A stretch of DNA of 64,000 bases from Lycium barbarum (Eukaryota; Streptophyta; Magnoliopsida; Solanales; Solanaceae): NCBI RefSeq assembly GCF_019175385.1, contig NC_083347.1, positions 122,644,124 through 122,708,123 of the forward strand. The letters run 5' to 3'. The notes below the pieces were generated by a model. It was not told the DNA's origin, ran no database searches, and worked only from the letters and a program-made list of their open reading frames with translations. This document shows, piece by piece, positions 24,345-37,829 of the stretch. Positions within the stretch are counted from its first letter, which is position 1, and the number at the start of each line of letters is the position of its first letter. Made by a program: the position numbers and the translations under genes.

Positions 24345-26546
24345 CAGGAACTGGGTCAACATCAACTAAGCTCTCATTGCTCTGAGAATCAACCTTTTCA
24401 GCTTTGTCAAAATCTTCAATTGTCTGGTCTTCAAAGAACACAACATCACGGCTTCTAACAAGTTTCTTCTCAACTGGATCATAGAAACGATAGCCAAATT
24501 CGTCTTGACCATAACCAATGAAGATACACTGCCTAGTTTTAACTTCCAGCTTTGACCTCTCATCCTTAGGAACATGCACAAAAGCCTTACACCCGAAGAC
24601 TCTCAGGTGAGCATAAGGGACATCTTTACCAAACCAAACTCTGTCAGGGACATCACCATCCAAAGCAACAGTAGGAGATAAATTGATAACATAAGCAGCA
24701 GTATGAAGTGCTTCTGCCCAAAAAGAATCTGGCAGCTTATCATCTGAAAGCAAACATCTAACCCTCTCAACTAGAGTTATGTTCATCCTCTCTGCTAAAC
24801 CATTTAACTGAGGATTCTTTGGAGGAGTTTTCTGATGCCGAATACCCTGCTGTCTACAATAATTATCAAAAGTATCAATGTATTCACCATCATTGTCTGA
24901 GAGGATGCATTTTAGTTTCTTCCCTGTCTGTCTCTCAACCAAGACCTGAAAAGTCTTGAACACATCAAGTACTTGGTCCTTGGACTTCAAAGGAAATACG
25001 CAGAGTTTGCAAGAGTGATCATCTATAAAAGTCACAAAGTAAATTGCACCACCAAGAGAGCTTACTTTAAAAGGACCACACAAATCAGAATGCACCAACT
25101 CTAGCAAATCATGCTTTCTTGAAGGCGAATGACTTTAAAAGGAAACTCTTTTCTGTTTTCCGGCTAAGCAATGAACACATCCCTTTAACTTTGCTTGTTT
25201 CACTCCAAAAAGAAAATTCTTTTTAGCCAAGTTGTCAATCCCTTTCTCGCTCATATGACTCAGCCTTCTATGCCATAACTCTGATGAAGTATCATTCTCC
25301 ACCAAATTTATTGAGTCACCACAAATAGAGCCCTGAAATAAGTACAAGTCAGATATTTTGTTATCTCGAGCCACAATCATTGAACCTCTAAGAAGCTTCC
25401 ACTGGCCACCACCAATGGTTTAATCATAACCCTCATCATCAAGCTTTCCTACAGAAATCCAATTCAGACGAACATCTGGAGCATGTTTGGCATTGTTAAG
25501 AACCAACCTCGAACCATTCTTACTTTTCCAGCAAACTGTGCCAATACCAAATACCTCAACCTCACTATCACTGCCCATTCGTAACATTCCAAAATTACCT
25601 GGAGTATAAGAAGGAATTAAGTATAAGAAGAAAATAACTCCTTCTTTGGCGTGACATGAGAAGTGGCACCTGAATCCACAAACCAGGTAGACTCATCACA
25701 AACAAGATTGATATCATTTTTACCACAAGCAATAAGAAGATCATTTTCAGCAACAATAGTAACACGATTTTCATTATCGCCTTCTTTCTTTTGCTTTTTA
25801 TGGTCTCTCTTAAACTTGTAGCAAAGTTCTTGATGTGCCCTTTCAAGTGACAATAGTCACATGTAAGATTCTTGTACCTGGAGAATCTTGACTTGCTTCT
25901 ACTTTTACCTCTATCATTTTGACCTCTGAAACTGCTTCTCCCTCTGTCGTCAGTAACCAAATCATCGAAGTGTGAAGCTGAAGAGACGAAGCTTGAGATC
26001 TTCTTCTCATCTCTTCATTCAAAACACCACTCTTAGCATATTCCATAGTTACACCATCACTGGGAGCAGAATTAGTCAAAGAAACTCTAAAGGTTTCCCA
26101 AGAGTCTGACAAAGTATTAAGAAGCCAAAGTCCTTGTATTTCTTCATCAAACTTGACACCCATTCCAGATAGTTGATCCAGGACAGCCTGAAAATCATTT
26201 ACATGATCAGAAATAGGACTGCCCTCTTTGTATCAATATTTATCAATTGTTTCAGTAGGAACAACTTATTATTGCCAGTCTTCGAAGCATAAAGTGTCTC
26301 GAGCTTTTCCCACAAGCTTTTAGCATTTGTCTCATTCACAATATGATTTCGAACATTATCTTCAACCCATTGCCTAATATAGCCACAAACCTGTAAGTGC
26401 TCAAATTCTCAATCCTCATCTTCAATAGGCTCGGGTTTCTTAGAAGCGAACACAGGTAAATGCAATTTCTTGACAAATAAAAAATCTTTCATCTTGCTTT
26501 TCCAAATATGATAATTATTGTCATTTAAACAAACCATCTTGCTCAT
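24345..26546 (-). pseudogene. copia gag-protease-integrase remnant
   Basis: From MSKMVCLNDNNYHIWKSKMK at 26546 the frame encodes a UBN2-type gag, a knuckle CDYCHLKGHIKNF, the aspartic protease motif WFVDSGATSHVT (about 25680), the GAG-pre-integrase domain with ELWHRRLSHMS and CVHCLAGKQ (25380-25135), and an integrase core LVHSDLCGPF..FVTFIDDHS..SDNDGEY..NGLAERMN..DSFWAEAL (25107-24400). Gag-pol is one polyprotein in intact copia elements. Here there are frame changes between these segments and a TGA where Trp is expected (near 26409), and no RT follows the integrase. Nonfunctional. Confidence 0.85.
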
Positions 26547-26598
26547 ATTTGCCTCTATCATTCAAATAAATGATCAACACAACCAAATACAACCAGAA

Positions 26599-26610
26599 GC
26601 TCTGATACCA
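26599..26610 (-). other. Primer-binding site (tRNA-iMet type) of the copia element
   Basis: TGGTATCAGAGC on the minus strand, three bases inside the 5' LTR end, the standard plant copia primer site complementary to initiator tRNA-Met. It fixes the orientation of the element. Confidence 0.9.
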
Positions 26611-26613
26611 CTT

Positions 26614-27275
26614 TGTTGGGAAGAAACAAGCAATAACCAAATTGCACGACGAGGTAACAACGGAAGAAATACCAAGTCAAAACTTCCCGCACTATTTGAA
26701 CCAAGAGAAGAAAATATACACTAGCACAAATGGAAATACGGACAGCAACTATACCAACAACAAAATAGCAAAGCAAGCAAAATTAATCAATTGCAAGAGA
26801 CACCAAATTTACGTGGTAAAACCTCTTCAAGGTCAAGAGGAAACATCCACGGGTCCAAAAGCTCCACTATATCAAATGAGAGAGTTACAAAGTTCTCCAA
26901 AATATCTACAATATGAATGCCAAATGCGGAGCAACAATAACAACAAGAACAACCATCAAACAAGAGAAAATTGGAAGAAAGTCACCCAAAAACGCAGCTA
27001 CTGTTCACCAATGAAAATCTGGAGCTACGGGTCTCCAAATACACCTCTGTCAGTTCCCAATCAAATATTAAGATGAAAGGAACATGCTGTCCAAAAATCA
27101 GCTCAATCGGACAAGAAACGAAGCGGGAATCGACAAAACAAGTTTGCTGCACAAGCTGATTTTTAAGAAGAAAAATCTGCACTCTCCCTCTCACTATTTT
27201 TAGTTGAAAGGCTGCTCACTCTCTCTCTCTCTCTCTCTGTTACTTGCCTCCAAATCAGACCTAATAGGTCTTTCA
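26614..27275 (-). repeat. copia 5' LTR, 662 bp
   Basis: Minus strand TGAAAGACC..CCCAACA. Contains a CT/GA microsatellite (27216-27237). Its low-coordinate 155 bp are repeated at 24183-24340 with few differences, implying a young element. Confidence 0.8.
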
Positions 27276-27832
27276 ATGTATGGGCCAAAAAATATAAGTG
27301 GGTTGGACCAAGTACATATATATACATCTTTAAAGTAAATATTTACAAAACGCGACGACAGTTTTCAGTTTACAAGATATAACAGTACAATACTTACAAA
27401 CCTATACAAAACCCAATTAGAGGCCAACCCCACGGAATCACGCACGCAAATACCGTTGCTTCCTACTCTTCCCATAATATCTCCCTCGATTTTTCTCCCC
27501 CAATTTCGCTCAATGTTTTCGCCCTATCTCTTCAGTTTTCATTGAGGATTCGAATGTGATTGAAGAAACAACTGCAACGTTGATAAACAATCAATTCCTC
27601 AATCAAAAACCATTGAAGTATCAGAAGTAATACAAATTTCGAGTTCCAAAAAAAAAAAAAAGGAGCAGGTATTTTCCTTTTTTTGTTGTTGATATTTTGT
27701 GGAAGAATACAATCTGATTTAATAGAAGTCGATTGATGCATCAATTACCTAAAAATATTATCAATTATACGCGATTGAAATTTCAGAAGAACCATTCAAA
27801 ATCGTACGGATCAAAGCTTTATTAGTGTAACA
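27276..27832 (+). other. Left subterminal region / 5' leader of the MULE
   Basis: Holds the ACAAAACGCGACGACA-type repeats, then sequence with several short ATG-less frames leading to the mudrA start. Nothing else recognised. Confidence 0.4.
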
Positions 27833-30800
27833 ATGGCGGATAGCACAATGCAGTCAATAATGATACAACACAGTGGAAGATGGGACGCATCAGGTGAATA
27901 TATTTGAACTCCAAATACATTATGTTTTGAAGGCAATTAAAAGCATGTAATCTCGTGCATGAAAGAATTTGTATGAAAAGTTGTATGAACTTCATATAAT
28001 AAGTAGATTCTGTAGTAATATATCGTTTTTGTTCAGGAAAAATTTGTCTATTGGAATATGTATGAATTTTGGTTGAAAGTTGTATGAACTCCGTATACTA
28101 GGTAGAATCTGTAGTGTGGAACTGATTTTGTTCAGGAAAAAATTGTCTATTGGAGTATGTATGGATTTTGGTTGAAAGTTGTATGAACTCTGTATACTAG
28201 GTAGAGTATGTAGTGTGGAACTGATTTGGTTCAGAAAAATTTGTCTATTTTAGTATGTATGAATTTTGGTTTAAAGTTGTATGAACTTCGTGTAACAGGT
28301 CGATATGTAGAATTCAAAATTGAAGGAATCCAGTACGACTCAAATTCGAACTATAATGGATTGATTTATACAATTGCTGCTCAACTGGGGATAGATACCA
28401 CAGTCCAAACCATAATGATTAAATACATTGTTAGTGACCGATGCCCACCAATGATCATACACAACGACATGGGTGTTTGGGTATATTTAGATTAAAAAAA
28501 AAAGAGTACAAAGATTTCTTCAGTAGGTTTCCTTTATGTATCACATTGGAGGATAGTGAAATGGAGGGAATTGAATTCCATCATGATGGTGAAAGTAGTT
28601 CCAGTTCAATAAACAGGGGTCGAGAAATTCAATCTTCATACATGGGAAATATTATTGAACAGATTGATATGGCTTCAAGTGAACATATTGAGTTGTTGGA
28701 TAGTTGTGAAACTGAAATAATAAGCGACCCTCGACATGAATTTGTTGTGGAAAAACAGATTTACAAGGATAAAGAAACACTCGATGCAGTTATGAGGCAA
28801 TATGCCTTTATGAAGCAGTTTCAATTTCGGGTGAAAAGGTCTGGTACAAAAAGGTACGAACAAATATTATTGTTTATTGTAGATAAATAAAAAATGTATG
28901 AAGCATGTATGTATGTAAATCACATATATAATATAGGTGGGTGTATGAATATTGTATGATGTATGTATAAAAATGTATATTTTTCAATATTTCTGATGTG
29001 TACTTCTTCATCAATAGCTATCATCTCGTATGCCCTGGTTGTTATACCCCATTTTAACTGGGTTAAATTAGAAGTACAACACATTGGTGATTCCTATTTT
29101 CTGTTTATTTTAAGGAGTCACCACCTAATTATTTATGGTGAATTAGGACACCTAAAGTTTATTAAAGTTATTTTTTAAAGTTAACTCTGTTTAAGGTCTG
29201 CGAAACTTAAGATTCTAGGTAAGGGTTCAATTAGTCTAAAGGGAAGGGATTAAGCATCCTTTAAGACCCATTAACAATGGTTAACCGACCGGACTTATAA
29301 TTAATTAGGCTAAGTGTAAATATAGTATTATAGAAAAAGAAAGTAGCTTTGTAAGTATGGCTAAAGTTATAGACAGACATGTAAGAATGCTATTTAAAAT
29401 AGAACTTATAGAAAATAATAATTTGTATAAAAGAGTTAGTTAGAAATAAACTAAAAGAAACGGGACCTGTAATGTTTAAATGTATTTGGAGAAAAGTGAG
29501 TTATGCCGACTCACAAATTAAAAAAAAAAACAAGGAATTAATGTAAAATTAACATTAAATAAATTTTAAAGACTTCATAGGGAGACTACTAGTTCAATCT
29601 ATATTGTGCGAAAGTTGTTTTTAAACAAATATGTATTTCAAGTGTTGGAAAGGAACTAAAGTGAAAAAGTTATCCGTTGAAACTAATTTGCTTTTTATTT
29701 CTTAGAATAAGCTAACGTTAGTGTAAGATTTGTGACATTTTAAACTTCTAAGATAGTAAATATAAATTATGATTCCCTTAACCAAAAGATGTAGTCATGC
29801 TACTTTGAAAATCAATTACTCAAATAAATGTTATAGATACTATAAATAGTTTTAAAAATAGAAGTGAATGTAATTTGTGAAATTAACTACCCATTACTAA
29901 ACTAAAACCCTTAATGTTACTAAAGTTTATCTTAATTAATAAGCATAAATGTTAGTCATACAATACAAGTTAAATGCACACAGAAATAAAAATAGAGGGG
30001 TAGATATAATGTAAATGGGCTTGGCCCATTTGGACTACTGTGATCTGTTTGCGGCTGGGCTTCGTAAGTGGTGTCGTAGAGTTTCAAAGTGAAACTCTTC
30101 GGCTCCGGTGAACATGCAAAATAAAGAAAAGTAACAAATTAGAACAACGAGATAACACAATGAAGCAAATGACCGAATTCGGGATCATATCACATAATGA
30201 GACGAGTATTTGCGATACTAGATCGAAGGGCAATTTATCACAATTCCTCAGCATTTTAAACATGACTAACCAAATATTGAATGACGAACCCTTTCTTTAT
30301 TTATCATAGAAAAGAAAAGAGTAATGCTGCCATCTTTAACAAACACATTTCCTATTTTACCTTAAGAAGCAGCATATATATTTTGAACAAGGCCTCATGA
30401 AGCAACGTTATTATCCATCATAGTTCCATGCTTATTCAATTCAACAAATAGCTATTACTGCTTTAAAATGTTTATTACATCCCCTATTGGAGCATGAGAT
30501 TAATTTAAAAGTCAATTCACTCTTAAAACAGTATTCCCAGATTATTATGTATATCTAGAATATAAGATAAAAGAACTCTTAAATCTTGACTCCAACAAAA
30601 CGAACACACATCTGGCACCTAACTGAGCTTGAACATAAATATAGAACCTAAAATGTGATCTCTATCTTGAAAGAAACTCTTTAAAGAACATTTTTTTTTT
30701 TCACTACACGAACCACAAGCTAAACTGAAACATAAATGCTCATTCATAGTTTTCTCACAGGGGATACTTGACTGAACACTCATGTATCAAATGGTAAAGA

Positions 30801-33800
30801 TTTTAATATCTCGAGTAAAACATAACGACATGCTTCCGGACCACCTTACAGTCGTATCTAACATTTTTTAGAATTAAACATCTATCCCGACTTAGCATAT
30901 AGTGATTCAACACAAAACACGAGTGAGCAGCATGAGTGCACTGGATCATACTAAATTAATAACGAGTTTTAATCAACCAGTTCATCTCTTAAGACTATAC
31001 CATCTCAAAAAGCTACACTATACCAAAAACTTTCGACACTAGTCACATAGTCTTGTTAATTTTAATTTAGCAGGAACAAGGCTACCACACTAATATAACA
31101 GAACTAAACCAAATTAAACAGCAGCAAAGAGAAAGGAATATACAAGGGGAAACCAGGCCGCATGCGTGTGTGTGTGTGTTTCTAACTTAGTTAGGTAGGT
31201 ATTAGAATGTGCGTAAGCCCAATAACATGTACAAGTAACAAAAGAAATGAATAAAACAGACCCAACATAAATGGAACAGTTTTAGTTTGGTCACGGGCAG
31301 AAATGTCTTAAAACAATGTGAAGCAAAATAAGATGTGATCTAAGAAAATCAGATTTTGGATCTGAGAGCAGAGTGATGTAAACAGTGCCAAATCGACATT
31401 TTGGTTCATGATAAACATTTCATTCGTAACTACAGAGAAGACGTAAATAGACATGATTCATGAGCACATTTTAGAGATATACAATCCTTTATACTAAGTA
31501 TACCATAGTGTCTATGCATAAGCCGAAAATGAAAATCACTTGTAAGGCGAAACTTATGCCCAGCTTAGACAGAATACATTATATCCTATAGTAGCGTACA
31601 GAAATCGACGAAACTATCCAATTTGCATTCAAACCATACTATTTTTAGACTAAGCATGTACAGCATCAAGCAGATTCGGATAACATATAAGTGGGCAGAA
31701 AGTTGAGCACATTCCTTTACTCGTCTAACATATAGGCCTTATGTATGACTACATGTTTTAACCATATATACTCAGTATACCTAAGATACACACCACGATG
31801 CGTATATCAGATGTATATCGAATGTATACCTTCTTCTTACCTTGATAACTCACCGTATATCCTGTGTATATTCGGTCTTAGACAGTATCCAAACTACAGT
31901 AGGCATCTTTCAAATTCATTTAGCGCAGATATCTATCATAACTCCCAATTGATCTAGCTTTGAAGTTCATTTCTAATTTCCAATAATTTCTCTGCTTTGT
32001 GTCGAAAAAAAAAAGAACAGCTAAAGAACACTGAACAGAATAAGAGACAAAAAAAACAACGTATTATATTTTAGTGTTCCTCAACATATTATGTGTAGAA
32101 AATCAGGGAGGTCAAGATAGGCATCAAATGCGCACAGAAAAGGGGGGCAATAAACAGTGGTGCACTAATCTGGTTAGACATTATAACTAGTGTCTAATGA
32201 TGGAGTCATGAGCATTTGGTGCAGTCTACTGAATGTGTACAGATAGAGATGGGATAATCTGTCAGATTCTCTTAACAAATGGATGTATAAGCTAAGTGAT
32301 TTGGTTTTGATAACTCAAAGGAAAACAATCCCTTTGCAGGTTCATACAATGCATTTAAGACAGCAAACAAGGATTTTCTGAAGAAGAAACATGTACAGGT
32401 ACAGGGGAAAGGGATCAAACATGGTATGCTAGGATTCTTGATTTCATTCTAGGCAAGACACATGTGGCATATTTGCATAGCATTTTCCATAAGGTTGTCT
32501 ATAGGTTTAGAAACCAAGAAACTAGTTAATGGAACAAGATATATGCATATTTAACACTGATGAAGATGAGACAAAGATCATATGCAATGATAGGTTCAAA
32601 TCCTCCAAATTCGATACACAAATAATGCTAATAGGTATATAATGCAAGCAAGCTTGTCATAAGCCTTGAATAACATGGTCAGACACTACAGACATAAGAA
32701 TCACACTTAGACAATCGTAGGCATATATTTAATTTGTACAGGATCTTCCTAAGCTAAATTTGGCTCAACTAATCCACAGAGAAACCAAAGTTTGTAGACA
32801 GATGATGAAAGAAAGGAAACACAAGCGAGGAACAACAAGCAGATGTAAAAGGAAAATCACACAGTAACATGAAGGAAACAGGAGGTAAACATATAGAATA
32901 CTGAATATCAAAGGGAAGCAACATTCAGGCAGTGTGAGTAATCAAATATGATTACTGGGTTCATGTTCAACAGGGCACATACAGGTGTCTGGTGACAGAA
33001 GAATGCAACAAGGAAAAAACAAAGAGGGCAGAATCAAATTTTAGATTAACAGTACAGGCCTTTCTAATATCATTAGAGATAGACAAGGGCATATTGCACT
33101 TCAACAAAGCATATTCCCTCCCCAGAATCTTAAGTTCTCCTTTAATATCCCAAGAGGGCAGATCCTGATTCTTTTAACGTTACTGTTTTCCTTTCAGATG
33201 GCAATCAGGGTGTCAGAGAAAGAAAATCAAATAGCATTTTGAGTGACAATCAAGATCACAGTGCTGGACACTTATAGCACAAGAAAACGATCAACCAGGT
33301 TCTATACACACATAAACATGTGTTAACAGATCTATCACATGGGTTTATATGTGCGGATGTAGTCTAAATAAGTATGATCATACTTTCAAACCATCTGGGT
33401 ATATCAATCATAGCATACAACAGTCCAAAACATGCTCAAAATCAGTCAACTACTCCTTTAACGTGGACAGCATTTTGTATATATAATCAACAAACTTGCA
33501 TACACCCAGATCAACTGGACCAACTCATATTAGGAAATTAAGCTAAAGCTAATCTGAGATCGGATCGAAAAGGCATAATTATCAAACGACATATATTCTA
33601 ACCCAAAGTACCATATAACTAAGGAAAACTGAAAACTAAACTAAAGTAAGACATAAACATACAGATGCTGTTAATTACCAAACTGAAACTAAATCGAACT
33701 AAGGCACGGGCATATAAACATTATTAATTACTAAATCGAAACTGGATTCACTAAACATGAACATGCATAATGACACTAAGCTGCTAAAATGAAATTAAAC

Positions 33801-36800
33801 CGACTGAAACAACAACACACACGAACATATCAGAAACTTCAAATTTGAGAGAAAAAGAACATACTGACCTTTTGTGGGTGCAGTGAACGAGGCGACGAAG
33901 TCTCGAATCTACTCTCTCGTATGAGCGACTTCGAAACTAGAGTTGGGTGAGTCGAACCCCTTGGTCGCGGTTAAAGTTCGCCGGAAAAGGGAAAAACAAG
34001 TTTTTAAGATTGATTGTGTACCTTAAAAAAAACACTGAATAATTCTCTCAAAACACCCAATAAAATCCTCTAAAATACTGAAAATCCCCCCTTCGGCTGA
34101 GTTTCAAGAAAATGTTTTAAAACCCAATTGATGAAAATTGTCCGTTTTCTCAGAAATTTGAGGTGATTAAACTTATGTTTCGTGGGGAGATTTTTTTTTG
34201 TTTCCAGATCTTCCACCCTTTTCGATCTCTCCCCCCGAACCGATTCAACTTAGGACCCATTTATAGAAAATAGAGGAGCGTGGGAGAGAGACGAAATGGA
34301 CAGGCGTGAGGGGACAGTGGCGAGTGGAAGTGGCAGGGAAGAGTATGGGAGAAGGCGTGGGGGAACAGAGGTATGGTGGAGAGGAACGTGAGCGTGGGGA
34401 GACAGGGGAAGTGGAAGGGAACGTGGAACGTGGGAGAGAGAAGAGGAAGGAGAGGAGAAAGAGAGAAGAGTGGAGAGAGAGAAGGGAGGCGGCGGGTGAG
34501 GTGCAGAGGAAAATGAAATGAAACCCTACTGGTTTCATTTCATGTTGTGGAACGGACCGGGTCAGGTATGGAATGTGTGGGCTGGACCGGGTAATATTAG
34601 GTAGTGGGCTGATTTGTTGGGTAAGTTATTAAAGAATGATTTGGGCTGGTCGGTTAAGTGAGGAAATAGGCTGGTCTGATGAAATTAAAAACATGGGTTG
34701 GGCCATTTATTTGGCATATTGTGCTTTGTTGTTTGGGCCAGCAATTGGATGAAAATATGGATCCTTCTTCCTTTATCTAAATTATTTTTGGGCTTCTAAT
34801 TTAATAACTGCTACAATATATATTATGTAAAGACAAATAATAATTAATATGTAGAAAAATAAAGATTTTGCAAAGTGTTGTCTTGTAATTAATTTAACGA
34901 GTCCAAACCCGAAAATGATTTGTGATAAAGTAATGGTCGTAATGTTGAAAATAAAAGTAACGATATTAATAGTAGTAGTAATAAAATAAAAAATAGTGAA
35001 AATAAAGTGTTTAGCTCGTCAGTAAATTTAGAAGCCCGAGTAAATAAAATTAAATAAAAGAGGGACAAAATTGGGTGTCAACACTGGTGACAATTGTTCA
35101 TGGTGTTTAAAGGCCTCAAGTCTAAATGAGTCAAGGCTTTTCAAGATTAGGAATTTCTGTGATGTGCACACATGCTTGTTAAAGGATAGAATTTATGAAC
35201 AACGTCAAGCAACTTCCAATGTCGTCAGCATTATTATAATGGATAAGTATGAAGATCCAAAAACAATATACACACCCAAGGATATATCTAGGGACATGAG
35301 GAAACAACATGGTGTAACATTGACCTACATGCAAGCTTATAGAGCGAAGCAAAAGGCAATGATTATGTTACGAGGGGATCCCACCGACTCGTACAGTAAA
35401 ATTCCAGCCTACTTATACATTTTACAGAAGACATATCCGGGATCGGTTGTAAGATTGGAAAAAACAGAGAAAGACCGTTTCTTGTATACCTTTGTAGCAC
35501 TGGAAGCTTGTATTAGAGGATGGGAGTATTGCAGACCTATAGTGGTGGTTGATGGAACCCATCTTAAATCAACTTACAAGGGGACTATGTTAATTGCTTG
35601 TACATTGGATCCAGGAGGTTTGTTTTTTATCTTTTAAAAAAAAAAAAAGTTTATAACTGATTGTATTATTTGTGTATGGAAACAGGTAGTATACTTCCGC
35701 TTGCATATGGTATAGTTGATTTCGAAAATGATTCATCTTGGACATGGTTCTTTGAGCGGTTCAGGGATGCTTTTGGTGAGAGGGAGAACATGTGCTTTGT
35801 GTCGGACAGGCATGAAAGTATATGGAATGCGAGTGCAGCAGTGTACCCTGGGCTGCCTCATTATGCCTGTATTTGGCATTTGTGGAACAATTTAATTAAG
35901 CAATGCCACAGAAATAAAGAGCAGATGAGGAAATTATACTATGAAATGGCTAAGGCATACACCCTCTAAGAGTTTAACGAATGCATGGGAAGGGTGACCA
36001 AAATAGATAGGAAGCTGAGGAGATACTTGTTTGAGATTGGTTATCATAAATGGACACGGATACATGCAACAGTAAAAAGAACATGGACACAGACTTCAAA
36101 CATAGCTGAATCTATAAACAATGCTACAGTGAATGCTAGGGAATTGCCGGTGGCAAAATTATTGGATTTCATGAGGGAATTGGTTGAAAGATGGAATGCG
36201 ACGCACAATGAAGAAGCAAAGAATACATTCACAGATCTTACTAAAAAGTATCAAGAAATTATCAACAAGAATGGGGTATTATCACACCGTATGACTGTAA
36301 GATAATCCTTCTGTTAACTTATATCCTTTTTTTTTCTGTCATATGTATGAAAACTCTATAATATGTGTATATATGTTGTATGTTTAGTGTATAATTTCTG
36401 AATTACTTGTACAAATGTAATTTTGATTGCAGGTACGAGCTTCCACTGAATTTCTACATACAGTGATTGATGGTGTTAGGAGGTTCACAGTGTGTCTTTG
36501 AGCTAGGACGTGTACTTGTGGAAGATTTCAACTGGATGAGATACCTTGCGGGCATGCTATGGCTGCTATAGTGTATAGGCACCAACATGGAGCGGAATAT
36601 ACCTCTGCCTACTACAACAATAAGAATTTCCTAGATACATATGCAATACCAGTTGTGCCTCTTCCATGTGAAAGTACATGGGATATACCGAGGCATGTAA
36701 AGAAAGAGATTGTGTTGCCACCAGATGGTAAAAGACCACCAGGAAGAACAGCTACCAAACGAATGAAACCATTCCACGAGGGGAAATTTAAGAAATCAAC

Positions 36801-36873
36801 AGTGACATGCAGCAGATGTGGTACAGAAGGCCACAATAAGAAGACCTGTAGCAATATTCCAAACGGAAATTAA
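27833..36873 (+). pseudogene. mudrA-type MULE transposase, inactivated
   Basis: Exons about 27833-27893, 28301-28854, 29018-29039 plus 35089-35612 (interrupted by the solo LTR), 35684-36300 and 36434-36873. Order: N-terminal region (GRYVEFKIEGIQYD), FAR1/MuDR-type N-terminal domain (YKDKETLDAVMRQYAFMKQF..RVKRSGTK, then YHLVCPGDNCSWCLKA..DVHTC), MULE transposase core with VVVDGTHLK, FVSDRHESI and CIWHLWNN, SWIM zinc finger CTCGRFQLDEIPCGHA, and a CCHC knuckle CSRCGTEGHNKKTC. Lesions: a stop/frame change at the A-run near 28493, the LTR insertion in a codon run, TAA at 35968 after MAKAYTL, and TGA near 36500 before ARTCTCGRF. Cannot encode transposase. Confidence 0.85.
29040..35083 (-). mobile_element. 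Ogre/Tat-like solo LTR, 6,044 bp, inside the mudrA exon
   Basis: Minus strand begins TGTTGACACCCAATTTTGTC and ends AAATGGGGTATAACA. Flanked by a perfect 5-bp duplication CTGGT (29035-29039 and 35084-35088); removing one copy and the LTR rejoins the frame CPGDNCSW. Its left 1.5 kb matches 43608-45134 and its right 676 bp match 37141-37816, both next to the internal domain of a related element, so this whole block is one LTR. Contains a GA-rich tract (about 34260-34510) and no supported gene. Confidence 0.85.
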
Positions 36874-37140
36874 ATAGTCAACAATGTTATGGCGGTGATA
36901 TTTTTTTTAATGACAGTAGAAACTCTGTTTTTTTTCTTTTTTAGTAACAGTAGAAACTGACTCTGTTTTTTTTTTTAGTAACAGTAAAAACTGAGTACAA
37001 TTTTAATAATAATAATGTTGAAAAGTTGATATGAATTTGGTTATCAACATTACGTGTTTGGTTTTGGTTGGCTATAATAAAATCTTATAGTTTGTCTGCA
37101 ATATGTATGGTTACTGTATGAATAATGTATTTAACAGGAT

Positions 37141-37816
37141 GAAGTGGAAGGGAACGTGGAACGTGGGAGAGAGAAGAGGAAGGAGAGGAGAAAGAGAGAA
37201 GAGTAGAGAGAGAGAAGGGAGGCGGCGGGTGAGGTGCAGAGGAAAATGAAATGAAACCCTACTGGTTTCATTTCATGTTGTGGAACGGACCGGGTCGGGT
37301 ATGGAATGTGTGGGCTGGACCGGGTAATATTAGGTAGTGGGCTGATTTGTTGGGTAAGTTATTAAAGAATGATTTGGGCTGGTCGGTTAAGTGAGGAAAT
37401 AGGCTGGTCTGATGAAATTAAAAACATGGGTTGGGCCATTTATTTGGCATATTGTGTTTTGTTGTTTGGGCCAGCAATTGGATGAAAATATGGATCCTTC
37501 TTCCTTTATCTAAATTATTTTTGGGCTTCTAATTTAATAACTGCTACAATATATATTATGTAAATACAAATAATAATTAATATGTAGAAATATAAAGATT
37601 TTGCAAAGTGTTGTCTTGTAATTAATTTAACGAGTCCAAACCCGAAAATGATTTGTGATAAAGTAATGCTCGTAATGTTGAAAATAAAAGTAACGATATT
37701 AATAGTAGTAATAATAAAATAAAAAATAGTGAAAATAAAGTGTTTAGCTTGTCAGTAAATTTAGAAGCTCAAGTAAATAAAATTAAATAAAAGAGGGACA
37801 AAATTGGGTGTCAACA
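37141..37816 (-). repeat. 3' LTR fragment of the Ogre-like element
   Basis: 676 bp, near identical to 34408-35083 of the solo LTR. Starts TGTTGACACC at 37816 on the minus strand and is cut at GAAGTGGAAG (37141), where MULE-derived sequence takes over. Confidence 0.85.
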
Positions 37817-37829
37817 GATGCCCCTCTTC
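37817..37829 (-). other. Polypurine tract
   Basis: GAAGAGGGGCATC on the minus strand immediately before the TGTTGACA start of the 3' LTR, the usual plus-strand priming site of LTR elements. Confidence 0.7.

Larger units (their letters stand above)
24183..27275 (-). mobile_element. Ty1-copia retrotransposon, internally deleted
   Basis: Minus-strand element: 5' LTR 27275-26614 (TGAAAGACC..CTTCCCAACA), primer site, gag, protease and integrase remnants. At about 24340 integrase sequence runs straight into the last 155 bp of an LTR (24183-24340). Reverse transcriptase, RNase H, polypurine tract and most of the 3' LTR are therefore missing. The flanks CTTTG and ATGTA do not match, so the outer ends are rearranged or the target duplication was lost. 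Confidence 0.85.

Noticed and set aside
34306..34521. GA-rich open frame encoding an Arg/Glu-rich peptide
   Set aside because: It lies inside the 6-kb LTR, is low-complexity, and recurs in part at 37141; it is a composition artefact of the LTR.
29040..35083. Possibility that this is a whole non-autonomous element rather than a solo LTR
   Set aside because: Its two ends match LTR fragments that sit next to a primer site and a polypurine tract at 37-45 kb, so the block is an LTR.
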